Origin: RECO01 sp050485385
GTDB taxonomy: Bacteria; Pseudomonadota; Alphaproteobacteria; Geminicoccales; Geminicoccaceae
Assembly: GCA_050485385.1 (NCBI GenBank)
Contig: JBJHBG010000031.1
Location: 1 to 43,653 of the forward strand
Direction of reading: 5' to 3'
Length of the DNA: 43,653 nt
Program-made: the position numbers and the translations under genes
Notes under the pieces: model-generated
The model's database searches: none
Told to the model about the DNA's origin: nothing
The model's input: the letters and a program-made list of their open reading frames with translations, nothing else
Shown: positions 1 to 7,497 of the stretch, piece after piece
How positions within the stretch are numbered: the stretch's first letter is position 1
Layout: each line of letters opens with the position of its first letter

Positions 1-152
1 CCCTCGTCGCCTGCATGCGACGCCTCCTCGCCATCCTCGCCGCCATCCTCAGGAGCCAACGACCATGGCAGCCCGCTTGACCAACAAGACGGTCGCTGCA
101 ACCCCCGCGCGACGGCCACGGCCGCCGTCAGTTGGCAGGAGTGGGTTAGGGC

Positions 153-638
153 GTGCAGGGTCAGAGTGAGCGCCATCCGGCCGTCGACGTCGCGTTTGCG
201 CTCGTGGTGATCGCGCTCGCCTTGGTGGTCTGGTGGGGTACGGCGGGGTTGCCGCCGCCGCGCTGGGAGCCGATCGGGTCGGCGGCGCTGCCCCGCGGTC
301 TCGCCCTCGTCATGGCGGTGCTGGCGGTGCCGGTCCTCGTCGGTGCGGTCCGCCGCTGGCGCAAGCTGGAGCCATCGGCGCCGGCGGAGTCGCTCGCCTA
401 CCGCCGCCATCCGACCCGAGCGGTGGCCGTGTTCCTCGTGCTCGCCGCCTACGTGGCCCTCCTGGACCTGCGCCTTCTCGGTTTCGCCCTCGCCACGATA
501 CCGGCTTTCCTCGTCGTCGGGGCCATCCTCACCGGGTTCGACCGGCGCCAACTGCCGCGCATCGCCGTTTTCGTGGTCGCCCTCGTGCTCGCCGTCCAAT
601 GGCTCTTCACCCGCGTCTTCTACGTGGACCTGCCATGA
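153..638 (+). CDS. tctB: Tripartite tricarboxylate transporter small membrane subunit (TctB family)
   Basis: The 161-residue product has four hydrophobic stretches, at roughly residues 12-30, 48-66, 90-122 and 136-152. This is the size and layout of the small membrane subunit of tripartite tricarboxylate (TTT) transporters, which pairs with TctA to move organic acids in a binding-protein-dependent way. TctB sequences are poorly conserved, so the call rests mainly on size, topology and the TctA gene that follows. The start is a GTG with an AGGAG-like site about 12 bases upstream. The stop overlaps the tctA start (ATGA), which indicates translational coupling. No TctC binding protein is visible inside the window; it may lie just upstream. 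Confidence 0.85.
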   Translation: MQGQSERHPAVDVAFALVVIALALVVWWGTAGLPPPRWEPIGSAALPRGLALVMAVLAVPVLVGAVRRWRKLEPSAPAESLAYRRHPTRAVAVFLVLAAYVALLDLRLLGFALATIPAFLVVGAILTGFDRRQLPRIAVFVVALVLAVQWLFTRVFYVDLP

Positions 639-2122
639 TCGAGGGCTTCGCGAACCTCTTCGCCCTCTGGCCGCTGCTCTACCTGACGATCGGCGTGGCG
701 CTCGGCATCGTCGTCGGTTCGATTCCGGGGCTCACCACCTCGATGCTGATCGCACTCACCCTGCCCTTGACCTTCTACATGTCGAGCGTGGACGCACTGA
801 CGCTCCTGATCGGCATGTACGTGGGCGGCATCTCCGGCGGCTTGATCGCGGCGACGCTGCTCCGCATGCCGGGCACGCCCGCCTCGATCATGACCACCTT
901 CGACGGCTTTCCCATGGCGCAGCAGGGGCAGGGCGAGCGCGCCCTGGCGCTCGGGATCACGGCCTCGGTGGTCGGCGGCATCATCTCCTGGGCGTTCCTG
1001 GCGCTCTTGTCGCCGCCGCTCGCCAACCTCGCCCTGCGCTTCGGTCCCTGGGAGTACTTCACCCTCGTCTTGATGGCGCTGGTGATGCTCGCGTCGTTGA
1101 GCCAGGGCTCGTTGTCGAAGGGACTGATCGCCGCCTGTCTCGGCATGCTCTTCGCCATGCCGGGCATCGACCCCTCCATCGGCCAGCTCCGCCTCACCTT
1201 CGGCTGGGACCGGCTGATGGGCGGGCTCAACCTCTTGCCGGTGCTGATCGGCGCCTTCGCCGTCAGCCAGATCCTGAAGGACATCGTCGACCAGGATGCA
1301 CCGCTGAAGCGCGTCCGCGTGGCCAGCGGGGCCGTGGCGGTGCGCTTGCGGGACCTCGTCCTCCACGGCCCCAACCTCGTGCGCTCGTCGCTGATCGGCA
1401 CCTGGGTCGGCATCCTGCCCGGTATCGGCGGCAACATCGCGGCGATGGTCGCCTATGCCACCGCGCGCAGCGTTTCCAAGGAGCCGAAAAAGTTCGGCAC
1501 CGGCCACGAGCCCGGCGTGGTCGCCGCCGAGACCGCCAACAACGCCTCGATCGGCGGCGCGCTGATCCCGCTCATCACCATGGGCATCCCCGGCTCGGTG
1601 GTGGAGGCGATCCTCATCGGCGCGTTGATCATCCACAACCTCCAGCCGGGGCCGCTCTTGTTCGTCAACAATCCCGAGATCGCCTACGGCGTCATCGCCT
1701 CCTACCTCGTCGCCAACCTGCTGATGGTGGCGATGATGCTCGCCTGCGTCGGCTACATCGCCCGGCTGATGTACGTACCGCGGGCGTACCTGCTCACCGC
1801 CGTTCTGTTCTTCTGCATCGTCGGCGCCTTCGCGCTCAACAACCGCGTCTTCGACGTGTGGGTGATGCTGGCCTTCGGGCTGATCGGCTTCGCGCTGGAA
1901 TACGCGAAGGTGCCGCTCGGTCCGTTCGTCATCGGCTTCGTCCTGGCGCCCATCGCCGAGGCACATCTGCGGGCGGGGATGATGGCCTCGGACGGCGACG
2001 TGTTCGCCCTCTTCGACCGGCCCTTCGCCACCGCCTTCCTCGCTATCTCGATCCTCACTCTCGCCTGGCCGCTGGTGCAGCAGTGGCGAGGCCGAACGTC
2101 CGCGACCACGGAGGCGACATGA
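635..2122 (+). CDS. tctA: Tripartite tricarboxylate transporter large permease (TctA family)
   Basis: The product is 495 residues long, the usual TctA length, with about 11-12 hydrophobic segments. Family hallmarks are visible: an N-terminal glycine-rich stretch (GIVVGSIPGLTTSM, about residues 22-35), the central GILPGIGGNIAAM stretch (about 257-269) and the PLITMGIPGS stretch in the second half. TctA is the main permease of TTT systems, which use a proton or sodium gradient and a periplasmic binding protein (TctC) to import carboxylates. The ATG overlaps the tctB stop, and its own stop overlaps the sulfatase start, so the three genes form one coupled operon. The substrate cannot be read from the sequence; the sulfatase suggests a sulfated or phosphonate-like organic compound, which is inference. 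Confidence 0.95.
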   Translation: MIEGFANLFALWPLLYLTIGVALGIVVGSIPGLTTSMLIALTLPLTFYMSSVDALTLLIGMYVGGISGGLIAATLLRMPGTPASIMTTFDGFPMAQQGQGERALALGITASVVGGIISWAFLALLSPPLANLALRFGPWEYFTLVLMALVMLASLSQGSLSKGLIAACLGMLFAMPGIDPSIGQLRLTFGWDRLMGGLNLLPVLIGAFAVSQILKDIVDQDAPLKRVRVASGAVAVRLRDLVLHGPNLVRSSLIGTWVGILPGIGGNIAAMVAYATARSVSKEPKKFGTGHEPGVVAAETANNASIGGALIPLITMGIPGSVVEAILIGALIIHNLQPGPLLFVNNPEIAYGVIASYLVANLLMVAMMLACVGYIARLMYVPRAYLLTAVLFFCIVGAFALNNRVFDVWVMLAFGLIGFALEYAKVPLGPFVIGFVLAPIAEAHLRAGMMASDGDVFALFDRPFATAFLAISILTLAWPLVQQWRGRTSATTEAT

Positions 2123-3555
2123 GCCGGACCGACCGTCCCAACATCATCCTGATCATGACCGATCAGCAGCGCTACGACACCATCGGCGCCCTCGGCGCCT
2201 CCTGGGTGGAGACGCCTACGCTCGACCGGCTGATCGCCGAGGGTCAGGTCTTCACCGACTGCCACATCACGGCAGCCTCCTGCGTGCCCTGCCGCGCCAG
2301 CCTGTTCAAGGGCTACTACCCGCACGTCACGGGAGTCTTGCGGAACGGCCAGCCCTGGCGGCGCACCTGGGTCGAGCGCCTGCGCGAGGCGGGCTATCGC
2401 TGCGTCAACGTCGGCAAGATGCACACCATCCCCTACGGTGCCGAGGCGGGCTTCCACGAGCGCTACGTGGTCGAGAACAAGGACCGCTACATGGAGGGGC
2501 GCTGGTACTTCGACGAGTGGGACAAGGCGCTTGCCGCCCACGGCCTGAAGAAGCAGCAGCGCGTGCTCTACCGCGAGCGTGCCGACTACAAGGAGCGCCT
2601 CGGTGCCTTCGAGTGGGAGTTGCCCGAGCACCTGCACTCGGACGTGTTCGTCGGCAACATGGCGAAGTGGTGGGTCGACACCTATCCCACGACCGAGCCC
2701 CTGTTCCTCCAGGTCGGCTTTCCGGGGCCGCACCCGCCCTACGACCCGACGCCCGGCCATGCCGAGCGCTACATGCGGAAGAACGACGTTCCGATCCCGC
2801 GGCCGAGCGCCGAGGAACTGGCGGCCCTGCCGCCGCCCTTCCAGCACAAGCGCCAACACGACGTCGAGGTCGACCACGATTCCGTCGCCTGGAGCCTGAA
2901 CCCCACGGACGAGCAGCTCCACCGGCTCTGGGCCTATTACGGCGCCAACGTCACCATGATCGACGAGCGCATCGGCGCACTGCTCCGGTCGCTCCGGGCG
3001 CAGGGCTATCTGGAGAATGCGGTCGTGCTGTTCGCCTCCGACCACGGCGACTGCATGGGCGAACACGGCATGATCCAGAAGTGGTCGATGTACGACTGCA
3101 TCACGCGCACGCCCTTGATCGCCTGGTCGCCCGGACGCTTCGCCGCCGGCAAGCGCGTCGACGGGCTCTGCCAATTGTTCGACGTCGGCCCCACCATCCT
3201 GGAGCTGGCGGGCGTCGAGGTACCGGAGAGCTTCGAGGCGCGCTCGCTCCTGCCGGCGCTCGACGGCCGGGACTGGCAGGCACGCGACCATGTCTTCTGC
3301 GAGCAGGCGGGCGACCACAACCTGACGGGCTGCGAGTTCATTACCATGGTGCGCAACCGCACGCACAAGCTGGTCCACTTCAAGGGTGCCGACTACGGCC
3401 AGCTCTTCGACCTCGAGGCCGATCCGGGCGAGGTCCGGAACCTGTGGAACGACGCGGCGCACGCCAGGACGCGCGCCGCCCTCCTCGCCGTACTCCGGGA
3501 CTGGTTGATCGAGAGCAACTATCGCACCCGCGACTGGATGGCACTCGAACGGTAA
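2119..3555 (+). CDS. Type I sulfatase / phosphonate monoester hydrolase-like enzyme
   Basis: This 478-residue alkaline-phosphatase-superfamily hydrolase begins with the metal-binding strand NIILIMTDQQR (Asp15, Gln16). It has the formylglycine signature CVPCRAS with Cys55, which fits the CxPxR rule for aerobic formylglycine-generating enzyme. A second metal site is FASDHGD (Asp308, His309). The family cleaves sulfate esters or, in the phosphonate monoester hydrolase branch, phosphonate and phosphate esters. There is no signal peptide, so the enzyme is probably cytoplasmic and acts on a substrate imported by TctAB. Its ATG overlaps the tctA stop (ATGA). No maturation enzyme is encoded in the window. 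The exact substrate is unknown; choline sulfatase-like and phosphonate hydrolase-like assignments are both possible. Confidence 0.88.
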   Translation: MSRTDRPNIILIMTDQQRYDTIGALGASWVETPTLDRLIAEGQVFTDCHITAASCVPCRASLFKGYYPHVTGVLRNGQPWRRTWVERLREAGYRCVNVGKMHTIPYGAEAGFHERYVVENKDRYMEGRWYFDEWDKALAAHGLKKQQRVLYRERADYKERLGAFEWELPEHLHSDVFVGNMAKWWVDTYPTTEPLFLQVGFPGPHPPYDPTPGHAERYMRKNDVPIPRPSAEELAALPPPFQHKRQHDVEVDHDSVAWSLNPTDEQLHRLWAYYGANVTMIDERIGALLRSLRAQGYLENAVVLFASDHGDCMGEHGMIQKWSMYDCITRTPLIAWSPGRFAAGKRVDGLCQLFDVGPTILELAGVEVPESFEARSLLPALDGRDWQARDHVFCEQAGDHNLTGCEFITMVRNRTHKLVHFKGADYGQLFDLEADPGEVRNLWNDAAHARTRAALLAVLRDWLIESNYRTRDWMALER

Positions 3556-3649
3556 GCGCTCCGGTCGTCGCGGATGGCGACGAGCATCTCGACCTCGTTG
3601 CCGAGCGGACGGAACCACCGACAGGCGAGGTCGAGGTGTCGTCTTGCGC

Positions 3650-4762
3650 CTAGAACGGGTAGCGCAGGATCGCGGCGAGGCTGCCGTTGTCGGGGATCTG
3701 GTCGCGGCGGACGCCGAGGACGCGGGCGCCGGTGAGGAAGGCGCGGCCGGCGAGTTCGTCGACCACGCCGTGGCTGGCGGCGCATGGGCCGTCCGCGAAG
3801 GTTACGGTGCCGTCGTCGTCGACGGTGCCGGGGACCACTTCGTCGATGTCGACCAGCAGCTCGTGGATGGCGCCGTAGGTGGCGGCCCGCGCCGCCTGGG
3901 CGATGTCGGTCGTCGTCCGGCCCTGGTTCTCGCGCTGGGCGAAGCGACCGTGGATCGCGGCGAGTTCGGCGTCGAACAGGCCGGCGACGATGGGTTGCGC
4001 CGCGGCCGCCAGTCCGGCGTCGTGCAGGCCCTCGGGATTGGTGGCGATCGCCGCTTCGGTGAGGTGCGGATAGGTCTGGACCTGGCGGTAGATCGAGAGC
4101 AGCGGTTCCGTCGCGGCGAGAATCAGCGGCACCTCGCGCCCGCCCAACAGGTCGCGCAGGGCGGTGTCGACCGCCCGCGCGTACTGGACGAGCCGGACCT
4201 TCTGCCCCTCCGAGCCTTGGATGCGGCCGCTGGGCGAACGGCTCGTCAACGACGCCTTGCCGGCGAGGCTGGCGGCGTCCTTCGGCAGGTCGGCCACCCG
4301 CACCTCGAACGGCGGCATGTCGGGGGCAACCTCCAACACGCGGACGCCGTGTTGCGCCAGCGCGAGCACGAAGGCCGTCTGCGGCGCGGTGGCGGCGCAG
4401 AGCAGCGGCTTGACGTGGAAGCGGTCGGCGACCTCGACGATGGGGCCCACCTTGCCCGGCAGACGAAAGGTGCGCAGGCGGTCGCCGGTGGCGAGCACGG
4501 CGAGCCCGTTGGCCTGATGCGCCCAGAAGGCGTCGTCGTCGACCAGGTCGAACAGCGCCTCCTCGACCGGCCAGACCGCGCGCTTGTCGTGGTCGGCGAG
4601 CTGCGCCAGGGCCTCGCTGGCGAGGTTTTTCAGGGTGATGCGGTAGCCCTCGGCTTCCTGCGTCAAGGGCGACGTCGGCAGGTAGATCGAGACGCAGATC
4701 GTCGCGCGGGCCTGGAACAGGGCCTCGACGTCGGCGCGCGAGGGAACGTCGATGTGCAGCAT
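3650..4762 (-). CDS. baeRF (bacterial archaeo-eukaryotic release factor-like) domain protein
   Basis: The 370-residue soluble protein starts with a segment containing ISIYLPT-like text (VSIYLPTSPLTQEAEGYRI at about residues 24-42), followed by a helix rich in LKNLASEAL. This resembles the N-terminal region of baeRF families, which are bacterial relatives of the eRF1 release-factor central domain. A later segment (about 195-300) ends in IDEVVPGTVDDDGTVTF, which recalls the C-terminal portion of the same family. Known biology of baeRF proteins is thin; a ribosome-associated role is proposed for the family. The gene is the last of a minus-strand run after gluQ and a lipoprotein hydrolase, with a 72-base gap. 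The family-level call is from memory of the pattern and should be checked by profile search. Confidence 0.6.
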   Translation of the reverse strand: MLHIDVPSRADVEALFQARATICVSIYLPTSPLTQEAEGYRITLKNLASEALAQLADHDKRAVWPVEEALFDLVDDDAFWAHQANGLAVLATGDRLRTFRLPGKVGPIVEVADRFHVKPLLCAATAPQTAFVLALAQHGVRVLEVAPDMPPFEVRVADLPKDAASLAGKASLTSRSPSGRIQGSEGQKVRLVQYARAVDTALRDLLGGREVPLILAATEPLLSIYRQVQTYPHLTEAAIATNPEGLHDAGLAAAAQPIVAGLFDAELAAIHGRFAQRENQGRTTTDIAQAARAATYGAIHELLVDIDEVVPGTVDDDGTVTFADGPCAASHGVVDELAGRAFLTGARVLGVRRDQIPDNGSLAAILRYPF

Positions 4763-4834
4763 GGCGGCGCGTCTCCGGGCGCGGGGTGGAGCGTCAAGTG
4801 GATGACGCCGGGCACTTCGGCAAGCCCCCGCTCG

Positions 4835-5758
4835 TCAACCGGTGGGCGGCACGCAGGGTTCCGTCGGCGAGTCGGGGGCCTCGCCCCGCACCCAGGCGAT
4901 GGTGTCGGCGATGGGGACGGCCCGCTGTCGGTCGCGGTAGAGCAGGTGCCAGCCCTCGGGGTAGCGGATCAGCGTGCAGTCCTCGGCCGCGAGTCGCGCG
5001 AGGAACGCCGCATAGGCCGCCTCCGGCACGACCTCGTCCTTGTCGCCGACGAGGACGAGACGGGGTAGCCGCAGCTCGGGTGCGGCCGCCAGACCCCGGT
5101 CCATGGTGCGGATCAGCCCGTAAAGCGCGCCCGCGCGGGCGGTGCGCGTGTAGAGCGGGTCGCGACCGAGGGCGATCAGCATGGGGACGTTGTCGGAAGC
5201 CATGATGTCGCGCGGCCGGCCGGCCGCGAGATCGGCGTTCGGGACGATGCCGGCGACGATGGCGAGACCGAGGCGGAACAGCGGGTTGAGGCTGTCGCCG
5301 GCCCACACGCCGGGTGCTGCCAGGATCAACCCGTCCACCGGCGGTGCGTCGGGACGGGCGAGGGCGAGCATGGCGACGGCCGCGCCCATACTCTCGCCGA
5401 GCACGAACAATGGCGCGGCGGGAGCCAGCGTCCGCGCCCGCTCCACCACGGCGAACAGATCCCGCACCAGCGCCTCGTCGCCGCCCCAGTAGCCCTGGTT
5501 CGGGTTGGCGCCGAAGCCCGACTGGTCGTAGGCGACGATGCGCACGCCCGCCGCCGCCGCCGCCGGTCCGAGCGGCAGGAACGCGTTCTTGCTGTCGTTG
5601 TAGCCGTGCAGCGCGACGACCGTCGCCACCGGTTGGCCCAGCGGCTCCAGGCGCAAAAGCGGCCGGTTGCCGGCCAGCGTGTCGGGCGGTGCGGCGCCGG
5701 AGGCGCAGCCGGCGAGCGCCAGGGCCAGGAGCGCGGCCCCGATGGCGGGCGGTCTCAC
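4835..5758 (-). CDS. Lipoprotein alpha/beta hydrolase (monoacylglycerol lipase-like)
   Basis: The 307-residue product starts at a GTG that overlaps the gluQ stop (GTGA). It begins with a lipoprotein signal peptide whose lipobox ALAGC puts the lipidated cysteine at Cys18, so it is likely membrane-anchored and faces the periplasm. The alpha/beta-hydrolase fold is evident: oxyanion strand ALHGYNDSKNAF (50-60), nucleophile elbow GESMG (Ser123), acid in VGDKDEVVP (Asp241) and GWHLLYRD with the catalytic His271. The arrangement resembles the serine aminopeptidase S33/monoglyceride lipase group, which hydrolyses lipid esters. The coupling to gluQ may be only positional. The substrate is unknown. Confidence 0.85.
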   Translation of the reverse strand: MRPPAIGAALLALALAGCASGAAPPDTLAGNRPLLRLEPLGQPVATVVALHGYNDSKNAFLPLGPAAAAAGVRIVAYDQSGFGANPNQGYWGGDEALVRDLFAVVERARTLAPAAPLFVLGESMGAAVAMLALARPDAPPVDGLILAAPGVWAGDSLNPLFRLGLAIVAGIVPNADLAAGRPRDIMASDNVPMLIALGRDPLYTRTARAGALYGLIRTMDRGLAAAPELRLPRLVLVGDKDEVVPEAAYAAFLARLAAEDCTLIRYPEGWHLLYRDRQRAVPIADTIAWVRGEAPDSPTEPCVPPTG

Positions 5759-6663
5759 CCGTCGACGGTGGCCGGCCGGCCGAGGCCGAGCTGCGCGAAG
5801 ATCGCCGCCGGGGTCTGCCCGCGCTCGCGGAAATACTTGAGCGAGACCGAGCGGTTGCGCTTGGCGAGGCGCTGGCCGTCGGCGGTGGCGACGAGGTTGT
5901 GGTGGTAGTAGGTGGGCGTCGGCAGGCCGAGCAGGGCCTGCAGCAGCCGGTGGATGTGGGTGGCGTGGAACAGGTCCTCGCCGCGCGTGACCAGCGTCAC
6001 GCCCTGCGCCGCGTCGTCGACGGTGACGGCCAAATGGTAGCTGGTGGGGATGTCCTTGCGCGCCAGGACCACGTCGCCGAACTCGACGGCCCGGCACTCC
6101 TGTCGGCCGGCGCGGACGTCGAACCAGGCGAGCGGCCCGCACCGCGCCAGGGCGGCGGCCACGTTCAGCCGCCAGGCGTGCGGCATGCCGCGGGCGATGC
6201 GCCGTTCGGCCTCGCTCGCATCGAGGTGGCGGCAGGTACCGGGATAGACCGGCTCGCCCGAAGGCCCGTGGGGTGCCCGCGCCGATTCGGCGATCTCCTG
6301 GCGGATGGCGGCGCGGGTGCAGAAGCAGGGGTAGGCGACGCCCAGCGCCTTCAGCCGGGCGAGGGCGTCGAGATAGACGTCGGTGCGCGGCGACTGCCGC
6401 CAAGCCGGCGCTTCCCAGCGCAGGCCCAGCCAGCGCAGGTCGTCGACGATGGCCTTCTCGAACTCGGGCCGGCAGCGGGTGTGGTCGATGTCCTCGATGC
6501 GGAGGAGGAACCGGCCGCCCGCGGCCTTGGCCGTCTCGTAGGCGAACAGGGCGGAATAGGCGTGCCCCAGGTGGAGCAGGCCGGTCGGGCTCGGCGCGAA
6601 GCGGGTGACGAAGGGCGCCTCGCCCGGCGCCGGCACCGGGATCGCGTCCTCTCCGGTCAGCAT
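5755..6663 (-). CDS. gluQ: Glutamyl-Q tRNA(Asp) synthetase
   Basis: This 302-residue protein is a truncated glutamyl-tRNA synthetase: catalytic domain only, no anticodon-binding domain. It has FAPSPTGLLHLGHAYSA (HIGH motif HLGH at residues 31-34), the IEDIDHTR segment, a zinc-ligand-like CFC in AYPCFCTRAAI, and the GluQ form of the KMSKS loop, RLAKRNRS. GluQ activates glutamate without tRNA and attaches it to queuosine at position 34 of tRNA(Asp). I chose the ATG ten codons inside a longer frame that opens with TTG at 6693, because homologues begin shortly before the FAPSPTG motif; neither start has a strong ribosome site. The divergent esterase gene lies 114 bases away, so the promoter is in that gap. 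Confidence 0.93.
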   Translation of the reverse strand: MLTGEDAIPVPAPGEAPFVTRFAPSPTGLLHLGHAYSALFAYETAKAAGGRFLLRIEDIDHTRCRPEFEKAIVDDLRWLGLRWEAPAWRQSPRTDVYLDALARLKALGVAYPCFCTRAAIRQEIAESARAPHGPSGEPVYPGTCRHLDASEAERRIARGMPHAWRLNVAAALARCGPLAWFDVRAGRQECRAVEFGDVVLARKDIPTSYHLAVTVDDAAQGVTLVTRGEDLFHATHIHRLLQALLGLPTPTYYHHNLVATADGQRLAKRNRSVSLKYFRERGQTPAAIFAQLGLGRPATVDG

Positions 6664-6777
6664 GAGGCGCCGTGGGGCATGGGCACTCCGCAAAGCTCGG
6701 GGGCGGTGCTACACGCCACTTCTTGAACGCTGGGATGACGGAACACAAGGCCGGGAGCGACGGATGGAGACGACGAC

Positions 6778-7431
6778 GTGCGCGTGCTGACGGGACCGCG
6801 GGTGCCTCCGAAGAGCGGCCCGGTGCAGCAGGTCGTGGTGCTGCTGCACGGGGTCGGGGCGGACGGCCAGGACCTGATCGGCCTGGCGCCGATGCTGCAA
6901 CGCTATCTGCCCGACGCGGCCTTCGTCGCCCCGAACGCGCCGGAGCCGTGCGACATGGCGCCCATGGGCCATCAATGGTTCAGCCTCGCCGACCGGCGGC
7001 CGGAGGCGTTGTTGCGCGGCGTGCGCAAGGCGGCGCCCGACGTCGACGGCTTGCTCGACGCGGAGCTGGCGCGGACGGGCCTCGGTGCCGAGCGGCTGGC
7101 GCTCGTCGGCTTCTCGCAGGGCACGATGACGGCCTTGCACGTGGCCGTGCGGCGCGCGCCGGCGGTGGGTGCCGTCGTCGGTTTCTCGGGTGCGCTGCTG
7201 GCGCCGGAGCTGCTGGCGGAGGAGCTGCGCGCGCGGCCGCCGATGCTCTTGGTCCACGGCGACAGCGACGACGTGGTGCCGACGCAGGCCCTGTTCGCGG
7301 CCAAGGAGGGGCTGGAGGGCGTCGACGTGCCGGTGCAGTGGACGCTCCGGCCACGGCTCGGTCACGGCATCGACGAGGCGGGCATCGATCACGCGGGGCG
7401 TTTCCTTCGAGCGGCATTAACCGCGACTTAA
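6778..7431 (+). CDS. Carboxylesterase/phospholipase-type alpha/beta hydrolase
   Basis: The 217-residue cytosolic protein matches the short carboxylesterase family (phospholipase/carboxylesterase, YpfH-like). It has the oxyanion motif VVLLHGVGADGQDLIGLAP (residues 20-38), the nucleophile elbow GFSQG (Ser113), the acid in HGDSDDVVP (Asp165) and the histidine in LGHGID (His196). Family members hydrolyse short acyl esters or lysophospholipids. The start is a GTG; an ATG 14 bases upstream is in another frame that stops at once. The gene is divergent from gluQ and is followed by a separate chemoreceptor gene. The physiological substrate is unknown. Confidence 0.9.
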   Translation: MRVLTGPRVPPKSGPVQQVVVLLHGVGADGQDLIGLAPMLQRYLPDAAFVAPNAPEPCDMAPMGHQWFSLADRRPEALLRGVRKAAPDVDGLLDAELARTGLGAERLALVGFSQGTMTALHVAVRRAPAVGAVVGFSGALLAPELLAEELRARPPMLLVHGDSDDVVPTQALFAAKEGLEGVDVPVQWTLRPRLGHGIDEAGIDHAGRFLRAALTAT

Positions 7432-7497
7432 GCGGCTGCGACCAAGGTCGGCCGGTTCGGGGTGCATGGCGCACCTCGCGCCGGACGGAGATCGCGG

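Noticed and set aside
1..152. Possible 3' end of an upstream gene (a plus-strand frame closes at 80)
   Set aside because: The short Ala/Leu/Arg-rich segment shows no family signal, and the tctC expected there could not be identified.
343..3555. Very long open frames overlapping real genes (for example 343-3555 plus, 620-1966 minus, 6672-9929 plus, 24394-26829 minus, 34060-35610 plus)
   Set aside because: In DNA this GC-rich, stops are rare in the frames opposite or shifted from real genes. These products are Arg/Pro/His-rich, without conserved motifs, while the genes they shadow have clear families.
3519..3785. Minus-strand reading with protein-like text (RWFRPLGNEVEMLVAIRDD) in the gap between the sulfatase and baeRF genes
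   Set aside because: No ribosome site, no recognisable family, and it runs into the sulfatase 3' end antisense. Possibly a gene remnant, but not supportable.
6664..6693. Longer GluQ starting at a TTG (6693)
   Set aside because: It adds ten residues not expected in the family, and the ATG at 6663 gives the normal N terminus.
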